Assembly (NCBI GenBank): GCA_963676905.2
Contig: CAXXVE010000001.1
Location: forward strand, 434,001-498,000
Length of the DNA stretch: 64,000 nt
From: Oceanispirochaeta sp963676905
GTDB taxonomy: Bacteria; Spirochaetota; Spirochaetia; DSM-2461
Direction: 5' to 3'
The notes beneath the pieces were generated by a model, which was given only the letters and a program-made list of their open reading frames with translations, ran no database searches and had not been told where the DNA came from. Positions 26,342-34,623 of this stretch are shown here, in pieces. Each line of letters opens with the position of its first letter. Within the stretch, counting starts at the first letter, position 1. The position numbers were made by a program, and so were the translations under genes.

Positions 26342-27166
26342 TTAACTGATTGCCGGTGCACTGTCCTCAAAGGGCAGATACCACTGATAACTTGGAATCC
26401 GTGAGCAAATGCCCTCTTCCCAGGCAGCCTCATCCTCGGCGCTCAAATCGTTGTAGGCAAGCTGAACCTTCTCCAGCTGAAAAAGCGACTGAAGTCCGGA
26501 GGGCAGGGATTCAAGACAGTTGCCCGACAGGTTCAGCTTCTTCAGCTTTACAAGTGAATCCAGGGGAAATCCGAGCTCCTCTATCCTGTTACCGGAGAGG
26601 TTTAAAACCTGAAGTTTTCGAAGGAATCCCATCTGTTCGGGAAGCTGCTCCAACTCGTTATCGGCAGCATTAAAATACACTAATTGCTTCAGTCTGCCTA
26701 TACCTTTATCAATCCGGCTTATGGAGTTGCCGCTTATATCAAGTATCCTCAGTTTCCTCATGGACCAGAGGATTTCAGGCAGTTCTGTCAGTCCCAGATC
26801 TTTGAGAATCAGAGTTTTCAGGGAAGGACACTGGTGAAGTGCAGGAGGAAAACGGAAGGTTTCATTCAAACCTATTCCGCTCAAACCGAAAGACTCCATA
26901 TGGTAAAACCAGAGGGGCTTCTCAGGCATGATGGAGATGATTTTCCAGAAAGAGTAGTGGGAATATACTGTTTCAGGGGATCTGAAGAAAGGGGGCAGAA
27001 TAAGCAGTCCGGGATACTCAAGCCGAGCATCCCGGACCAGGCATTCGCAAATTTGACAATCTTCCCGGCCTACTATTTCAATGAGTCGATCAATTTTTTC
27101 GTAAGGGCCGCGTGACAAAACCTGACGGAATGATTCTGCTGCAAGGGCCTGAGGCTCAAGGGACAT
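26342..27166 (-). CDS. leucine-rich repeat protein
   Basis: A 274-residue protein without signal peptide. Residues about 110-245 form six or so LRRs of 22-24 residues with the pattern LxxLxLxxNxLxxLP, for example LRILDISGNSISRIDKGIG and LQVLNLSGNRIEELGF. The N-terminal 100 residues are not repetitive and include a cysteine pair (QICECLV) of unknown role. LRRs bind proteins, so it is probably an adaptor in the cytoplasm. Its ATG shares one base with the stop of the upstream acidic-protein gene (TGATG), so the two are coupled and may act together. Confidence 0.85.
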   Translation of the reverse strand: MSLEPQALAAESFRQVLSRGPYEKIDRLIEIVGREDCQICECLVRDARLEYPGLLILPPFFRSPETVYSHYSFWKIISIMPEKPLWFYHMESFGLSGIGLNETFRFPPALHQCPSLKTLILKDLGLTELPEILWSMRKLRILDISGNSISRIDKGIGRLKQLVYFNAADNELEQLPEQMGFLRKLQVLNLSGNRIEELGFPLDSLVKLKKLNLSGNCLESLPSGLQSLFQLEKVQLAYNDLSAEDEAAWEEGICSRIPSYQWYLPFEDSAPAIS

Positions 27167-27369
27167 CAGTTGAGGTCCCAGGGGTCTCCTTCAAGTTCCT
27201 CTTCAGAATCACCATACTCCTTATCCCAGGATTCAGAGTCCATATCATCAAACTCATCCCCCCAGTCGGACTGACCTTCCCCTCCCTCTTCGTCGGGTTC
27301 GAGATCATCCAGAGACATCATACCGTCATCTAAGTCTTCGTCGGTGTCATCGAAAATAGACATCAGCAT
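27166..27369 (-). CDS. very acidic 67-residue protein
   Basis: This 67-residue protein consists of almost half Asp and Glu, with Gly, Ser, Trp and Met between, and hardly any basic residues, so it should be intrinsically disordered. No family is recognised. It overlaps the LRR gene start by one base and heads the operon acidic protein-LRR-PlsC-gammaCA. The ATG at 27363 (third codon) is an alternative start. An acidic tail-like partner of the LRR protein, or a DNA/RNA mimic, are possible ideas but unproven. Confidence 0.6.
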   Translation of the reverse strand: MLMSIFDDTDEDLDDGMMSLDDLEPDEEGGEGQSDWGDEFDDMDSESWDKEYGDSEEELEGDPWDLN

Positions 27370-27620
27370 ATCTCCTGCAACATCGAGTTATTGCTCCCTG
27401 GTCTAGTCGGTAAACCCGGAGCACCTAACTTTATGGATTCATCATAATAACATTTGGTATGAAAATCCAGAGAAACCTTAATAAATCCTCTGTAGTTCCG
27501 ATATTGAATATATACACCTGCCCCTGCACAGCAATTAATTGAAGCTTCAGATGGTTCGACAGGGGTCTTGAAGTACAGGAATGGGAAGAATCCCGGCCGC
27601 TTGTAACAGAGGAGACTAAG

Positions 27621-27794
27621 ATGAATCAGTTTGACAAAATACGGAAAGAAATTGAACAGATTGAAGAGGAACTGGCAACTCTCAGACTGGCTGCCGGCAG
27701 AAATCAGGTACAGGGTTCACTGAAAGAACTGAGCCGCAAGAACGACCGTATCAAGAACGCTTTCAAATCTATATCAGCGACAATCAAATCCTGA
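27621..27794 (+). CDS. 57-residue coiled-coil protein
   Basis: ATG at 27621 follows a strong GAGGAG site (27609-27614) by 6 bases and opens 57 codons ending in TGA at 27794. The product (MNQFDKIRKEIEQIEEELAT and onwards) is one charged amphipathic helix with heptad spacing, then a basic helix KNDRIKNAFKSI. There is no family assignment. It is isolated on the plus strand between minus-strand genes, and the 250 bases before it hold no other gene. The ribosome-binding site and clean composition argue that it is real. Confidence 0.65.
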   Translation: MNQFDKIRKEIEQIEEELATLRLAAGRNQVQGSLKELSRKNDRIKNAFKSISATIKS

Positions 27795-27831
27795 ATAAAC
27801 CTGCATCCTGAAAGTTGGGAGTCCCCTGTTT

Positions 27832-28329
27832 TCAGGCTGCTTCTATAAGGACCTTGCCTCCGAGGAATTGAACTGCATTATTCAAGTCCTCCGAGAGGAC
27901 AGCAAGTTCATCGGCATCAAGAGACTTGTACAGGATGGAGTGTTCCAGTCCGTTTTCCCGGATAATAGGTTTGAGGCTGCCGCTGATAAGGGAGGATTTA
28001 TTTGAAGAGTCTTCACTGTTGGCGGCAGAAGTAAAAATTTCCCGCCCCTCTTTCATCCATTTCAGAACATTTTCAGTAGGAAAATCCTCACCAAGGGCTA
28101 TCTGCCTCGGTTTTACGAGACGGACACGAATGGAGAATGTAAAAGACTCCTCTCCAATATTTTTAAGATAGCGTTTATATTCGAGCCTGTATCCCACACA
28201 GGAGACAAGACAGCGGTCGATGTTTTCCAGGGAGCGTATTAACAGCTCCATCGACGGGAATAGATGATCAAGACCGTCAGAGTTTTTATCGAACTTGAAT
28301 TCCAGATTATAAAAACTATCTATAAACAT
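27832..28329 (-). CDS. protein of unknown function
   Basis: A 165-residue soluble protein without recognised domains. It starts MFIDSFYNLEFKFDKNSDGL, has a basic segment KRYLKNIGEESFTFSIRVRLVKPR in the middle and an acidic helix near the end (DADELAVLSEDLNNAVQFLGG). No signal peptide or membrane helix is seen. It lies downstream of the P-loop ATPase gene, but a terminator at 28363-28396 separates them, so it probably has its own promoter. It converges with the 57-residue gene. Confidence 0.65.
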   Translation of the reverse strand: MFIDSFYNLEFKFDKNSDGLDHLFPSMELLIRSLENIDRCLVSCVGYRLEYKRYLKNIGEESFTFSIRVRLVKPRQIALGEDFPTENVLKWMKEGREIFTSAANSEDSSNKSSLISGSLKPIIRENGLEHSILYKSLDADELAVLSEDLNNAVQFLGGKVLIEAA

Positions 28330-28362
28330 AACCGTCTGCAGTATACATTCTCTTTAATATTT

Positions 28363-28396
28363 AAAAAAGGACTGCTCCTGAAAGAGAAGCAGTCCT
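28363..28396 (-). terminator. intrinsic terminator of the P-loop ATPase gene
   Basis: On the minus strand the stem AGGACTGCT/AGCAGTCCT (28388-28396 with 28368-28376) with an 11-base loop is followed by six T, ending at 28363. It lies about 30 bases after the stop codon at 28425. Confidence 0.85.
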
Positions 28397-28424
28397 CAAT
28401 ATCTTTTGACCGATGTACAGTATC

Positions 28425-29129
28425 TTATGCTTCTGCAATAAGAAGTGTTTTGGGATCAAGTTTAAGGTGCAGGTCTTCTGATACAAGAGACTTGTGATCT
28501 TTCACAAGAGTCAATACCATCAGACCCTGTTCAGCCCTGAGTGTAAGAATCACAGACACATCGTCCAGACTCTCAGTCAGATTAACAGGAACGCCCCGTT
28601 CATCCAGATAATCCGCACCCTCAGGGTAGGAATCGCTGAACCAGAGCTCAATGTCCGCCTCTCCAGCAAATGCCTTGAACTTTTTAATGTCGTCGGCAGA
28701 ACTTACTGTAAAGTCGAATCCGTCAATAATTACCGCATCGGTACCCAGCTGACCATTGTCCATCATCGCTTTGATGCTGGCCAATACCTGGTCAACAGAT
28801 ATGCTTTTCTGGTTGAAGTTCATGATCACTCTGTTCTGAATGATTTCGTCATGAACACTCATTGCTTTTTCAAGATTTCTCTTTTTGGAGATTTCGGTGA
28901 ATATATCTTCATACCAGTTAACGATATGATCAACTCTGTTGGCATATGAAACATGAATAACATGTTTGTTCCGCATCAGTTTGTCGGTTGCAATGTGTAC
29001 TAGGCAGGCAGTCTTACCAACACCCTCTTTGGATGCGATCACGGCAATGTTTCCCTTCCCGAGACCTCCCTGAACAGCCTTTTCCAGACTCCTCAGGGGG
29101 CTCTTCTCAGTCAGTTCAGTCTTTACCAT
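28425..29129 (-). CDS. RecA/DnaB-fold P-loop ATPase of unknown role
   Basis: A 234-residue protein with Walker A ASKEGVGKT (32-40) and Walker B VIIDGFDF (133-140), with the strand and helix order of a RecA-like core (KaiC/DnaB group). No extra DNA-binding or C-terminal domain is visible. A large polar insertion between the two motifs (residues 70-110) has a basic patch. It is a single-gene unit between its own terminator at 28363 and the fusA gene 140 bases upstream. It may be a regulatory or partitioning ATPase, but the sequence does not identify the substrate. Confidence 0.7.
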   Translation of the reverse strand: MVKTELTEKSPLRSLEKAVQGGLGKGNIAVIASKEGVGKTACLVHIATDKLMRNKHVIHVSYANRVDHIVNWYEDIFTEISKKRNLEKAMSVHDEIIQNRVIMNFNQKSISVDQVLASIKAMMDNGQLGTDAVIIDGFDFTVSSADDIKKFKAFAGEADIELWFSDSYPEGADYLDERGVPVNLTESLDDVSVILTLRAEQGLMVLTLVKDHKSLVSEDLHLKLDPKTLLIAEA

Positions 29130-29270
29130 CTTTGAACTCCTTCAGTTTTCAACCAGAGTGACTCCACGGTCCGGGTACTCTAAGCTCAGAACCGAAGGGT
29201 CATACCAGTATGCCGGAGCAGTTCAACTCCGGCGGTCATGGTGAAAAGTACAGCCCCGGAGGGCCGGACT

Positions 29271-31370
29271 TTATTTCTGCTGAGCTCTTTTCTCTTCTTC
29301 GTACTTCTTGATAAGTTCCTCGGTCACACTTGCAGGAACCTTACCGTACTTGGCAAATTCCATTGTGAACTCGGCCTTACCCTGAGTAGAAGAACGCAGT
29401 ACGGTTGAATAACCGAACATTTCGCTCAGAGGAACCTCTGCTTCTACAACGCAGTAGTTTCCTTCCTCATTGGATGCTACAATCATACCACGTCTCTGGT
29501 TCAGTGTGCCAAAAATATTTCCCTGAAATTCAGTAGGTCCTTCAACAGATACCTTCATGATGGGCTCAAGGATAACGGGATTGGCTTTCTTGTAAGCTTC
29601 ACGGAAAGCGCCGAGGGCAGCAGTCTGGAAAGCCTGGTCTGAAGAGTCAACCGCGTGGAACTGACCGTCACTGATGGTCATCTTAACACCTACAACAGGA
29701 GCTCCGATAAGAGATCCCTTTGTCATGGCTGTCTGAAAACCCTTGTCACAGGAGGGGATGTATTCTGTGGGAATAGCACCACCCTTGATTTCGTTTGCGA
29801 ATTCATAGCCTTTCTCATCGTCCAGAGAGAGAGCTTCCATTCTACCGGCGACACGGGCGTACTGTCCGGAACCACCTGTCTGCTTCTTGTGTGTGTAGTT
29901 GAAGTCTGCAGAAGAGGAAATAGCCTCTCTGTATGCTACCTGGGGTGCACCTGTTTCAACTTCAGCCTTGTACTCACGTTTCATACGCTCAATGTAAACT
30001 TCAAGGTGAAGCTCACCCATTCCGGAGATAATTGTCTCGTTGGACTCGGGGTCTACATGAGTTCTGAAAGTGGGGTCTTCCTTGGTGAATCTGTTGAGAG
30101 CCTTGGCCATCTTGTCGGAAGCGGACTTATCCACGGGCTTGATAGACAGTGAGATTACCGCGTTGGGTACGAACATTGAAGTCATAGACAGGTTGAGGCT
30201 GGGGTCACAGAAAGTATCACCGGAAGCACAGTCAACACCAAAGAGGGCAACAATGTCACCAGCGGGTGCTTCTGTAATATCTTCCATGTTGTTGGAGTGC
30301 ATTCTTACAAGACGTCCAACTTTGAATTTTCTTCCGTTTCTTACGTTAACGAGTTCAGCACCCTTCTTGATGATTCCCTGGTATACACGGATATAGGTCA
30401 GCTGACCATACTGTCCGTCTTCCAGTTTGAAAGCAAGAGCCACGGGGGGCTTGGATGCATCAGAGGGAAGAACAACTTCAGCCTCGTCATTGTCCAGGTC
30501 CAGAGCCTTGTTCTCAACATCGGGAGGAGAGGGAAGGTAGCGGAGAACCGCGTCCATCATCTCCTGAACACCCTTGTTCTTGTATGCAGAACCGAGGTAT
30601 ACGGGAACCAGTTCGAGGTCCAGAACGGCCTTACGTACTGTTTCGTGGAGGAGATCTTCGGGGATTTCCTTCTCTTCCATCATCAGTTCCATGATGTCTT
30701 CGCTGAACATGGAAACTGTGTCGAGCATCATCTCGCGTCTTTCATCGGCTTCAGCCTGAAGTTCGGCGGGGATCTCTTCAATACGGATCTGCTCACCGTC
30801 ATCACCGTCAAAATAGATGGCTTTCATTCTGATCAGGTCGATAACACCTTCCAGCTTCTCTTCCAGTCCGATGGGAACCTGCATCATTACAGAGTTCAGG
30901 TCCAGCTTGTCTCTCAGCTGGTCACAAACTTTATAGGGGTTTGCACCTGTACGGTCACTCTTGTTTACAAAAGCGATACGGGGAACATTGTATCTTTTCA
31001 GCTGTCTGTCAACAGTGATTGACTGTGACTGAACTCCACCTACAGAACAGAGAACCAGTACGGCTCCGTCCAGTACACGGAGAGCACGCTCTACTTCAAT
31101 TGTGAAGTCAACGTGGCCCGGAGTATCGATAATATTGATATTATGATCCTTCCAGGTAACGTTAGTCGCGGCGGACGCGATGGTGATACCTCTCTCTTTT
31201 TCCAGCTCCATGGAGTCCATGGTAGCTCCTACCCCATCTTTACCTCTAACTTCGTGAATGGCATGAATTTTCTGACAGTAGAACAGAATTCTTTCTGTCA
31301 GGGTTGTTTTACCTGAGTCGATGTGGGCGCTGATTCCGATATTACGCATTTTGGTGATATCTGCACTCAT
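29271..31370 (-). CDS. fusA: elongation factor G (spdEFG1/mitochondrial EFG1-like)
   Basis: A 699-residue translational GTPase catalysing translocation on the ribosome. G1 is AHIDSGKTT (15-23), G3 is DTPGH and G4 is NKSD. The serine in G1, where classical bacterial EF-G has alanine (AHIDAGKTT), and the following ERILFYCQKIHAIHEVRGKDG are hallmarks of the spirochaete/planctomycete/mitochondrial EFG1 group, whose partner EFG2 does ribosome recycling; the partner is not in this window. Domains II-V follow, with the domain IV tip GGAIPTEYIPSCDKGF. AGAGAGG lies 11 bases before the ATG. A strong promoter at 31553-31581 and a 170-base leader precede it. It is not in a str operon. Confidence 0.95.
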   Translation of the reverse strand: MSADITKMRNIGISAHIDSGKTTLTERILFYCQKIHAIHEVRGKDGVGATMDSMELEKERGITIASAATNVTWKDHNINIIDTPGHVDFTIEVERALRVLDGAVLVLCSVGGVQSQSITVDRQLKRYNVPRIAFVNKSDRTGANPYKVCDQLRDKLDLNSVMMQVPIGLEEKLEGVIDLIRMKAIYFDGDDGEQIRIEEIPAELQAEADERREMMLDTVSMFSEDIMELMMEEKEIPEDLLHETVRKAVLDLELVPVYLGSAYKNKGVQEMMDAVLRYLPSPPDVENKALDLDNDEAEVVLPSDASKPPVALAFKLEDGQYGQLTYIRVYQGIIKKGAELVNVRNGRKFKVGRLVRMHSNNMEDITEAPAGDIVALFGVDCASGDTFCDPSLNLSMTSMFVPNAVISLSIKPVDKSASDKMAKALNRFTKEDPTFRTHVDPESNETIISGMGELHLEVYIERMKREYKAEVETGAPQVAYREAISSSADFNYTHKKQTGGSGQYARVAGRMEALSLDDEKGYEFANEIKGGAIPTEYIPSCDKGFQTAMTKGSLIGAPVVGVKMTISDGQFHAVDSSDQAFQTAALGAFREAYKKANPVILEPIMKVSVEGPTEFQGNIFGTLNQRRGMIVASNEEGNYCVVEAEVPLSEMFGYSTVLRSSTQGKAEFTMEFAKYGKVPASVTEELIKKYEEEKRAQQK

Positions 31371-31546
31371 AGAAACACTAACCTCTCTAGAATTTAAAAA
31401 TAGCCGGGTATGCTCAGCAGAATGGATAAGCGGACCCGGGCAGTCCGGCGTTTATCTGAATAATCAGAGAAGCGGCGGTTTCCCGGTGATTAACCGAACT
31501 TAAGTCATCCCGGCAAACGTCCGGATTGTTCAAAGCGAATAATTGT
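31371..31546 (-). other. long structured 5' leader of fusA
   Basis: About 175 bases lie between the predicted transcript start (near 31546) and the fusA ATG. They contain dyads: GATAA...TTATC around CGGAC...GTCCG (about 31425-31460) and AATCA...TGATT (about 31460-31490). No ORF or known riboswitch is recognised. It could hold a translational control element. From 31582 to 31711 I see nothing but the end of udp. Confidence 0.35.
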
Positions 31547-31552
31547 AACGGA

Positions 31553-31581
31553 ATTATATAGACTTGCACTGCTTTCATCAA
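31553..31581 (-). promoter_or_regulatory. strong sigma70 promoter of fusA
   Basis: On the minus strand, TTGATG (31576-31581), 17 bases, then a perfect TATAAT (31553-31558), pointing at fusA. This is the best promoter consensus in this part of the window, as expected for a translation factor. Confidence 0.7.
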
Positions 31582-31711
31582 TACCTGAAACCGAGGGAAA
31601 ATCAGAGCTGATAGAGATTTAGTTATTTTTCACCCTCTTCTAACGCAGCAGAATGGATTTCCCGCTATTTTACCGCTGAATCAGAGTTTATCCTGGTTTT
31701 TCAGGTATTTT

Positions 31712-32509
31712 TCAGTTGAATCCCTCTCCCGTGAGGTGGAGCGACAGAGCTTCCCTGATGCAGGAGGCAAGCCGTTCTTCCGCCAGAGGCAGGATTCTGT
31801 CATCAGGAGTCTCATGTTTACCTCTCACAGCAATCACCGATGCCACCATGGCCGCCTTCAGGCCGAAAACAGAGGCAATGGTCAGCAGTGTGGCCGACTC
31901 CATCTCATAGTTGAGGACATTCAGATGCTTCCATTCGTCCAGGGAGCCCTGAAACCGGCGGGGGACATATCCCGTAAAGGTGTCGTAGCGCTCCTGACCG
32001 GGATAGAAGGTGTCGCTGGAGGCGGAAATACCCTTATGATGGGGAATTTCAAGGTTGGACGCTCCCTGCAGAAGGGCCAGAGTCAGGTCAAAGTCCGCCA
32101 CTGCGGGATACTCAATCGGGGCATAGTGGCCGGAAGCTCCGTCCAGACGGACGGACCCTGTTGTAATAATCAGGTCTCCGGGTTTGATATTCTCCTGTAT
32201 GGCGCCTGTTGTTCCGATCCGGAAAAAAGATTTGACTCCCAGCTGCGCCAGCTCCTCCAGGCAGATGGAAACAGAGGGGCCGCCGATTCCGGTGGAACAG
32301 ACAAGTACCTTGTGCCCGGACAGATCAGCAAGCCAGGAGGTATACTCCCTGTTAGAGACAAGGAAGACTGCATCGGGATCGATCATTCTGGCCGTTTTCT
32401 CAACGCGTCCGGGATCACCGGGGAGCACCGCAGTAAGGGCTCCCGAGAGCATTGCTTTATTCAGTTTCACATGGTAGAGAACGGCATCACCCGTGTTCTT
32501 TTTTTTCAT
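31712..32509 (-). CDS. udp: uridine phosphorylase
   Basis: A 265-residue nucleoside phosphorylase, cleaving uridine with phosphate to uracil and ribose-1-phosphate in pyrimidine salvage. The family blocks are clear and very close to E. coli Udp: LPGDPGRVEKTARMID, VCSTGIGGPSVSICLEELAQ, FFRIGTTGAIQ, TTGSVRLDGASGHYAP and SSDTFYPGQERYDTFTG, then NYEMESATLLTIASVFGL. AAGGAG lies 8 bases before the ATG, and a minus-strand extended -10 (TGTTATAAT, TATAAT at 32534-32539) lies 25 bases upstream. It diverges from the TPR/Mrr-like gene, so the 109-base gap holds two opposed promoters. Confidence 0.95.
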   Translation of the reverse strand: MKKKNTGDAVLYHVKLNKAMLSGALTAVLPGDPGRVEKTARMIDPDAVFLVSNREYTSWLADLSGHKVLVCSTGIGGPSVSICLEELAQLGVKSFFRIGTTGAIQENIKPGDLIITTGSVRLDGASGHYAPIEYPAVADFDLTLALLQGASNLEIPHHKGISASSDTFYPGQERYDTFTGYVPRRFQGSLDEWKHLNVLNYEMESATLLTIASVFGLKAAMVASVIAVRGKHETPDDRILPLAEERLASCIREALSLHLTGEGFN

Positions 32510-32578
32510 GATATTTCTCCTTGCTAAACTTTAATTATAACAGCCCCGGCAGGAAGCTTTCCAGAAAAACAACATTTC

Positions 32579-32608
32579 TTGACAAATGTTGCAGTAAAAG
32601 AACATAAT
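32579..32608 (+). promoter_or_regulatory. promoter of the TPR/Mrr-like gene, giving a near-leaderless mRNA
   Basis: TTGACA (32579-32584), 18 bases, CATAAT (32603-32608). The predicted start of transcription is about 32615, four bases before the ATG at 32619, and no Shine-Dalgarno sequence is present. Confidence 0.55.
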
Positions 32609-32618
32609 TCCAATACAT

Positions 32619-33995
32619 ATGTCGTCATTTATACCATTGCTAATCCCCGTTATTATAATCACATTAACCATTATAATAATGGTTTCCATACTCTCCGGGA
32701 GAGGAAAAAAAGATCTCTCAGGCTCTCAGGTTCACGACAGGAACACCATCCTGAAGGAAGCCAACAAACGCCTGGCCAGCAACCCCAAGGACAGTCAGGC
32801 CCTTACGGCTCTTGCTGATCTTCATTTTGCGGAGAAGAACTACCAGCAGGCCATGAAAACCTACGGCATCCTTCTGGACCTCTGCGCCACCAATTCCAGA
32901 CTGGATGAGCATAAGATCAACCTGAACTACGGGCTGTCTGCAATGAAGGCCAAAGTCTACACCGAGGCGTACAAAAGCCTTGCCATCGCAAGAACAAAAG
33001 ATACTGAGAATTTTGATATAAACTCCTCACTGGGAGCTCTTGAATACAGACGGGGAAATTATGAAAAGGCGATTGCCCTTCTGAAGCAGGCGCTGACAGG
33101 CAAAACCAATGACCATGATTCAATGAGATTCTGCGGGCTGAGCCTCTACAAACTGCGCCGGTACAAGGAAGCTGCAGCCTACCTGCGGAATGCCGCAACA
33201 GGCCATCCCGACGACAAGGAAACCCTCTTTGCACTGGCCCGTTCACTCTATGAAATGGGGCAGCTTGACCAGTCACTCAAGATATTCTCCCACCTGAGGG
33301 CGGATCCCGAATGGGGTCCCCAGTCAGCGCTCTACAGCGGAACCATCAACAGACAGAAAAAAGACCCCGAGAAAGCCATAATGGACTTTGAAATAGGCCT
33401 TCGGCACAAACAGATATCCGAAGACGTTCTTCTGGAACTGAAGTACAGGCTGGCAAACTGCTACAATCAAATGTCAAACCTGGATAAAGCTCTCGTCCAG
33501 CTGGACGATCTTTACGGAATGAATCCAAGATACAAGGATGTTGCGGCTCAGAGGAAGAAGATCAAGGAGCTTACGGGTAACAGAAATCTCCAGACCTACC
33601 TGATGTCTCCCATGAACGAGTTTCAGTCACTCTGCCGCCAGCTGACCCTGATCCTCTTCCCGAAGACAAGGATCAAGGTTGTGGATATATCGGTTCATAA
33701 AAACGAGTATCTTGACATTCTGGCAGAGGTAAAGGCCCGGAAGTGGGAGGATCTGATAGTGTTCAGGTTCTACAGAGAAGAGGGAAAGATCGGAGATTTC
33801 TCAGTCAGAGAGCTCTACGCCCATGTAAAAGAGGTTCACGCCGGCAGGGGATTCTGCATCAGCGCAGGGACCTTCTCCGAGGAAGCCCAGCAGTTTGTGG
33901 AAGCCCGTCTTGTCGACCTTCTCCCCAAGGACAAACTGATGAAACTGCTGAACAAGTACAAAAGCGGCAGTCAGACTATTGCAAATGCATTATAA
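32619..33995 (+). CDS. membrane-anchored TPR protein with a C-terminal Mrr-like domain
   Basis: A 458-residue protein. Residues 5-26 form a single N-terminal membrane anchor (FIPLLIPVIIITLTIIIMVS). Residues about 45-320 are seven or more TPR units. The C-terminal 110 residues (about 340-450) resemble a restriction-endonuclease-like Mrr fold: ILAEVKARKWEDLIVFRF, then the helix SVRELYAHVKEVHAGRGFCI and SAGTFSEEAQQFVE with LLPKDKLMKLL, as in Mrr proteins. The classical D...QxK catalytic set is not evident, so the domain may bind rather than cut nucleic acid. It is probably on the cytoplasmic face. It has its own promoter and converges with rsmG, overlapping it by 20 bases. Confidence 0.82.
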   Translation: MSSFIPLLIPVIIITLTIIIMVSILSGRGKKDLSGSQVHDRNTILKEANKRLASNPKDSQALTALADLHFAEKNYQQAMKTYGILLDLCATNSRLDEHKINLNYGLSAMKAKVYTEAYKSLAIARTKDTENFDINSSLGALEYRRGNYEKAIALLKQALTGKTNDHDSMRFCGLSLYKLRRYKEAAAYLRNAATGHPDDKETLFALARSLYEMGQLDQSLKIFSHLRADPEWGPQSALYSGTINRQKKDPEKAIMDFEIGLRHKQISEDVLLELKYRLANCYNQMSNLDKALVQLDDLYGMNPRYKDVAAQRKKIKELTGNRNLQTYLMSPMNEFQSLCRQLTLILFPKTRIKVVDISVHKNEYLDILAEVKARKWEDLIVFRFYREEGKIGDFSVRELYAHVKEVHAGRGFCISAGTFSEEAQQFVEARLVDLLPKDKLMKLLNKYKSGSQTIANAL

Positions 33996-34605
33996 CCAGA
34001 TGACGTTCTTCATCCAGAAATGGAACACTCACCTCTACAATTGAACTGTCTCTGACAGACTCTTCATCCAGTGTGGCAAGCTCGGACTGGATCTGCTCCA
34101 TTCTGCCCTTGTAGGCGAGAATTGTTCCCTTCTCTTCGCACAGAACCTTCCCCAGATGCTTCATCAGATCCTTCTGAAAGGGAGAAAAACCTCTGAATGT
34201 CACAACTTCATAACGCTCTGTAAGGTTCTCAAGGGAGTCCTCGATAACAGAGACATTGGTCAGACCCAGGGTCAGAATAATGTTTCTCAAAAAGCCTGTT
34301 CGTTTCCCGGAACGCTCCACAAGATGAAACCTTGTGTTAGGAAGCATGATAGCAAGAGGAATACCAGGCAGACCGGCACCGGACCCGATGTCCGCGACAA
34401 TCGAAGGAGCAAGGCCCTGCATGGTCTTCACTCCCGCAAGAGAGTCCAGAACATGCCTGATTATAAGATCATCCCCTTCGGCATTTACAAGACCGTACCG
34501 GGGATTCCACAGCTCAAGCTCGGCAATATACTTTTCAAGCGAAGCCGTTTTTTCGGGGTCCACAGAGAGGCCCATTTTAGCCAGTCCGTTATCCAATATA
34601 CCCAT
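33976..34605 (-). CDS. rsmG: 16S rRNA (guanine527-N7)-methyltransferase RsmG
   Basis: A 209-residue SAM-dependent methyltransferase that modifies G527 of 16S rRNA. The N-terminus ends in YIAELELWNPRYGLVNAE, and motif I reads VADIGSGAGLPGIPLAIMLP, followed by HLVERSGKRTGFLRN. This matches GidB/RsmG over the full length. The gene is the last of mnmE-mnmG-rsmG, 18 bases after mnmG. Its 3' end overlaps the convergent TPR gene by 20 bases. Loss of RsmG in other bacteria causes low-level streptomycin resistance. Confidence 0.95.
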   Translation of the reverse strand: MGILDNGLAKMGLSVDPEKTASLEKYIAELELWNPRYGLVNAEGDDLIIRHVLDSLAGVKTMQGLAPSIVADIGSGAGLPGIPLAIMLPNTRFHLVERSGKRTGFLRNIILTLGLTNVSVIEDSLENLTERYEVVTFRGFSPFQKDLMKHLGKVLCEEKGTILAYKGRMEQIQSELATLDEESVRDSSIVEVSVPFLDEERHLVIMHLQ

Positions 34606-34623
34606 TCTAATCTCTACCTGCCT

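Noticed and set aside
26326..26433. N-terminal extension of the PlsC-like protein
   Set aside because: It would overlap the LRR gene by about 90 bases; the ATG at 26325 has a good ribosome-binding site.
27390..27425. tRNA-like hairpin TGCTCC...GGAGCA
   Set aside because: Only a 6-bp stem with a 20-base loop; no cloverleaf arms can be drawn.
30297..31022. 241-codon plus-strand frame antisense to fusA, and 29655-30152
   Set aside because: They lie wholly inside the conserved EF-G gene, and the predicted proteins show no family features.
31736..32527. 263-codon plus-strand frame opposite udp
   Set aside because: It mirrors the well-identified uridine phosphorylase on the other strand.
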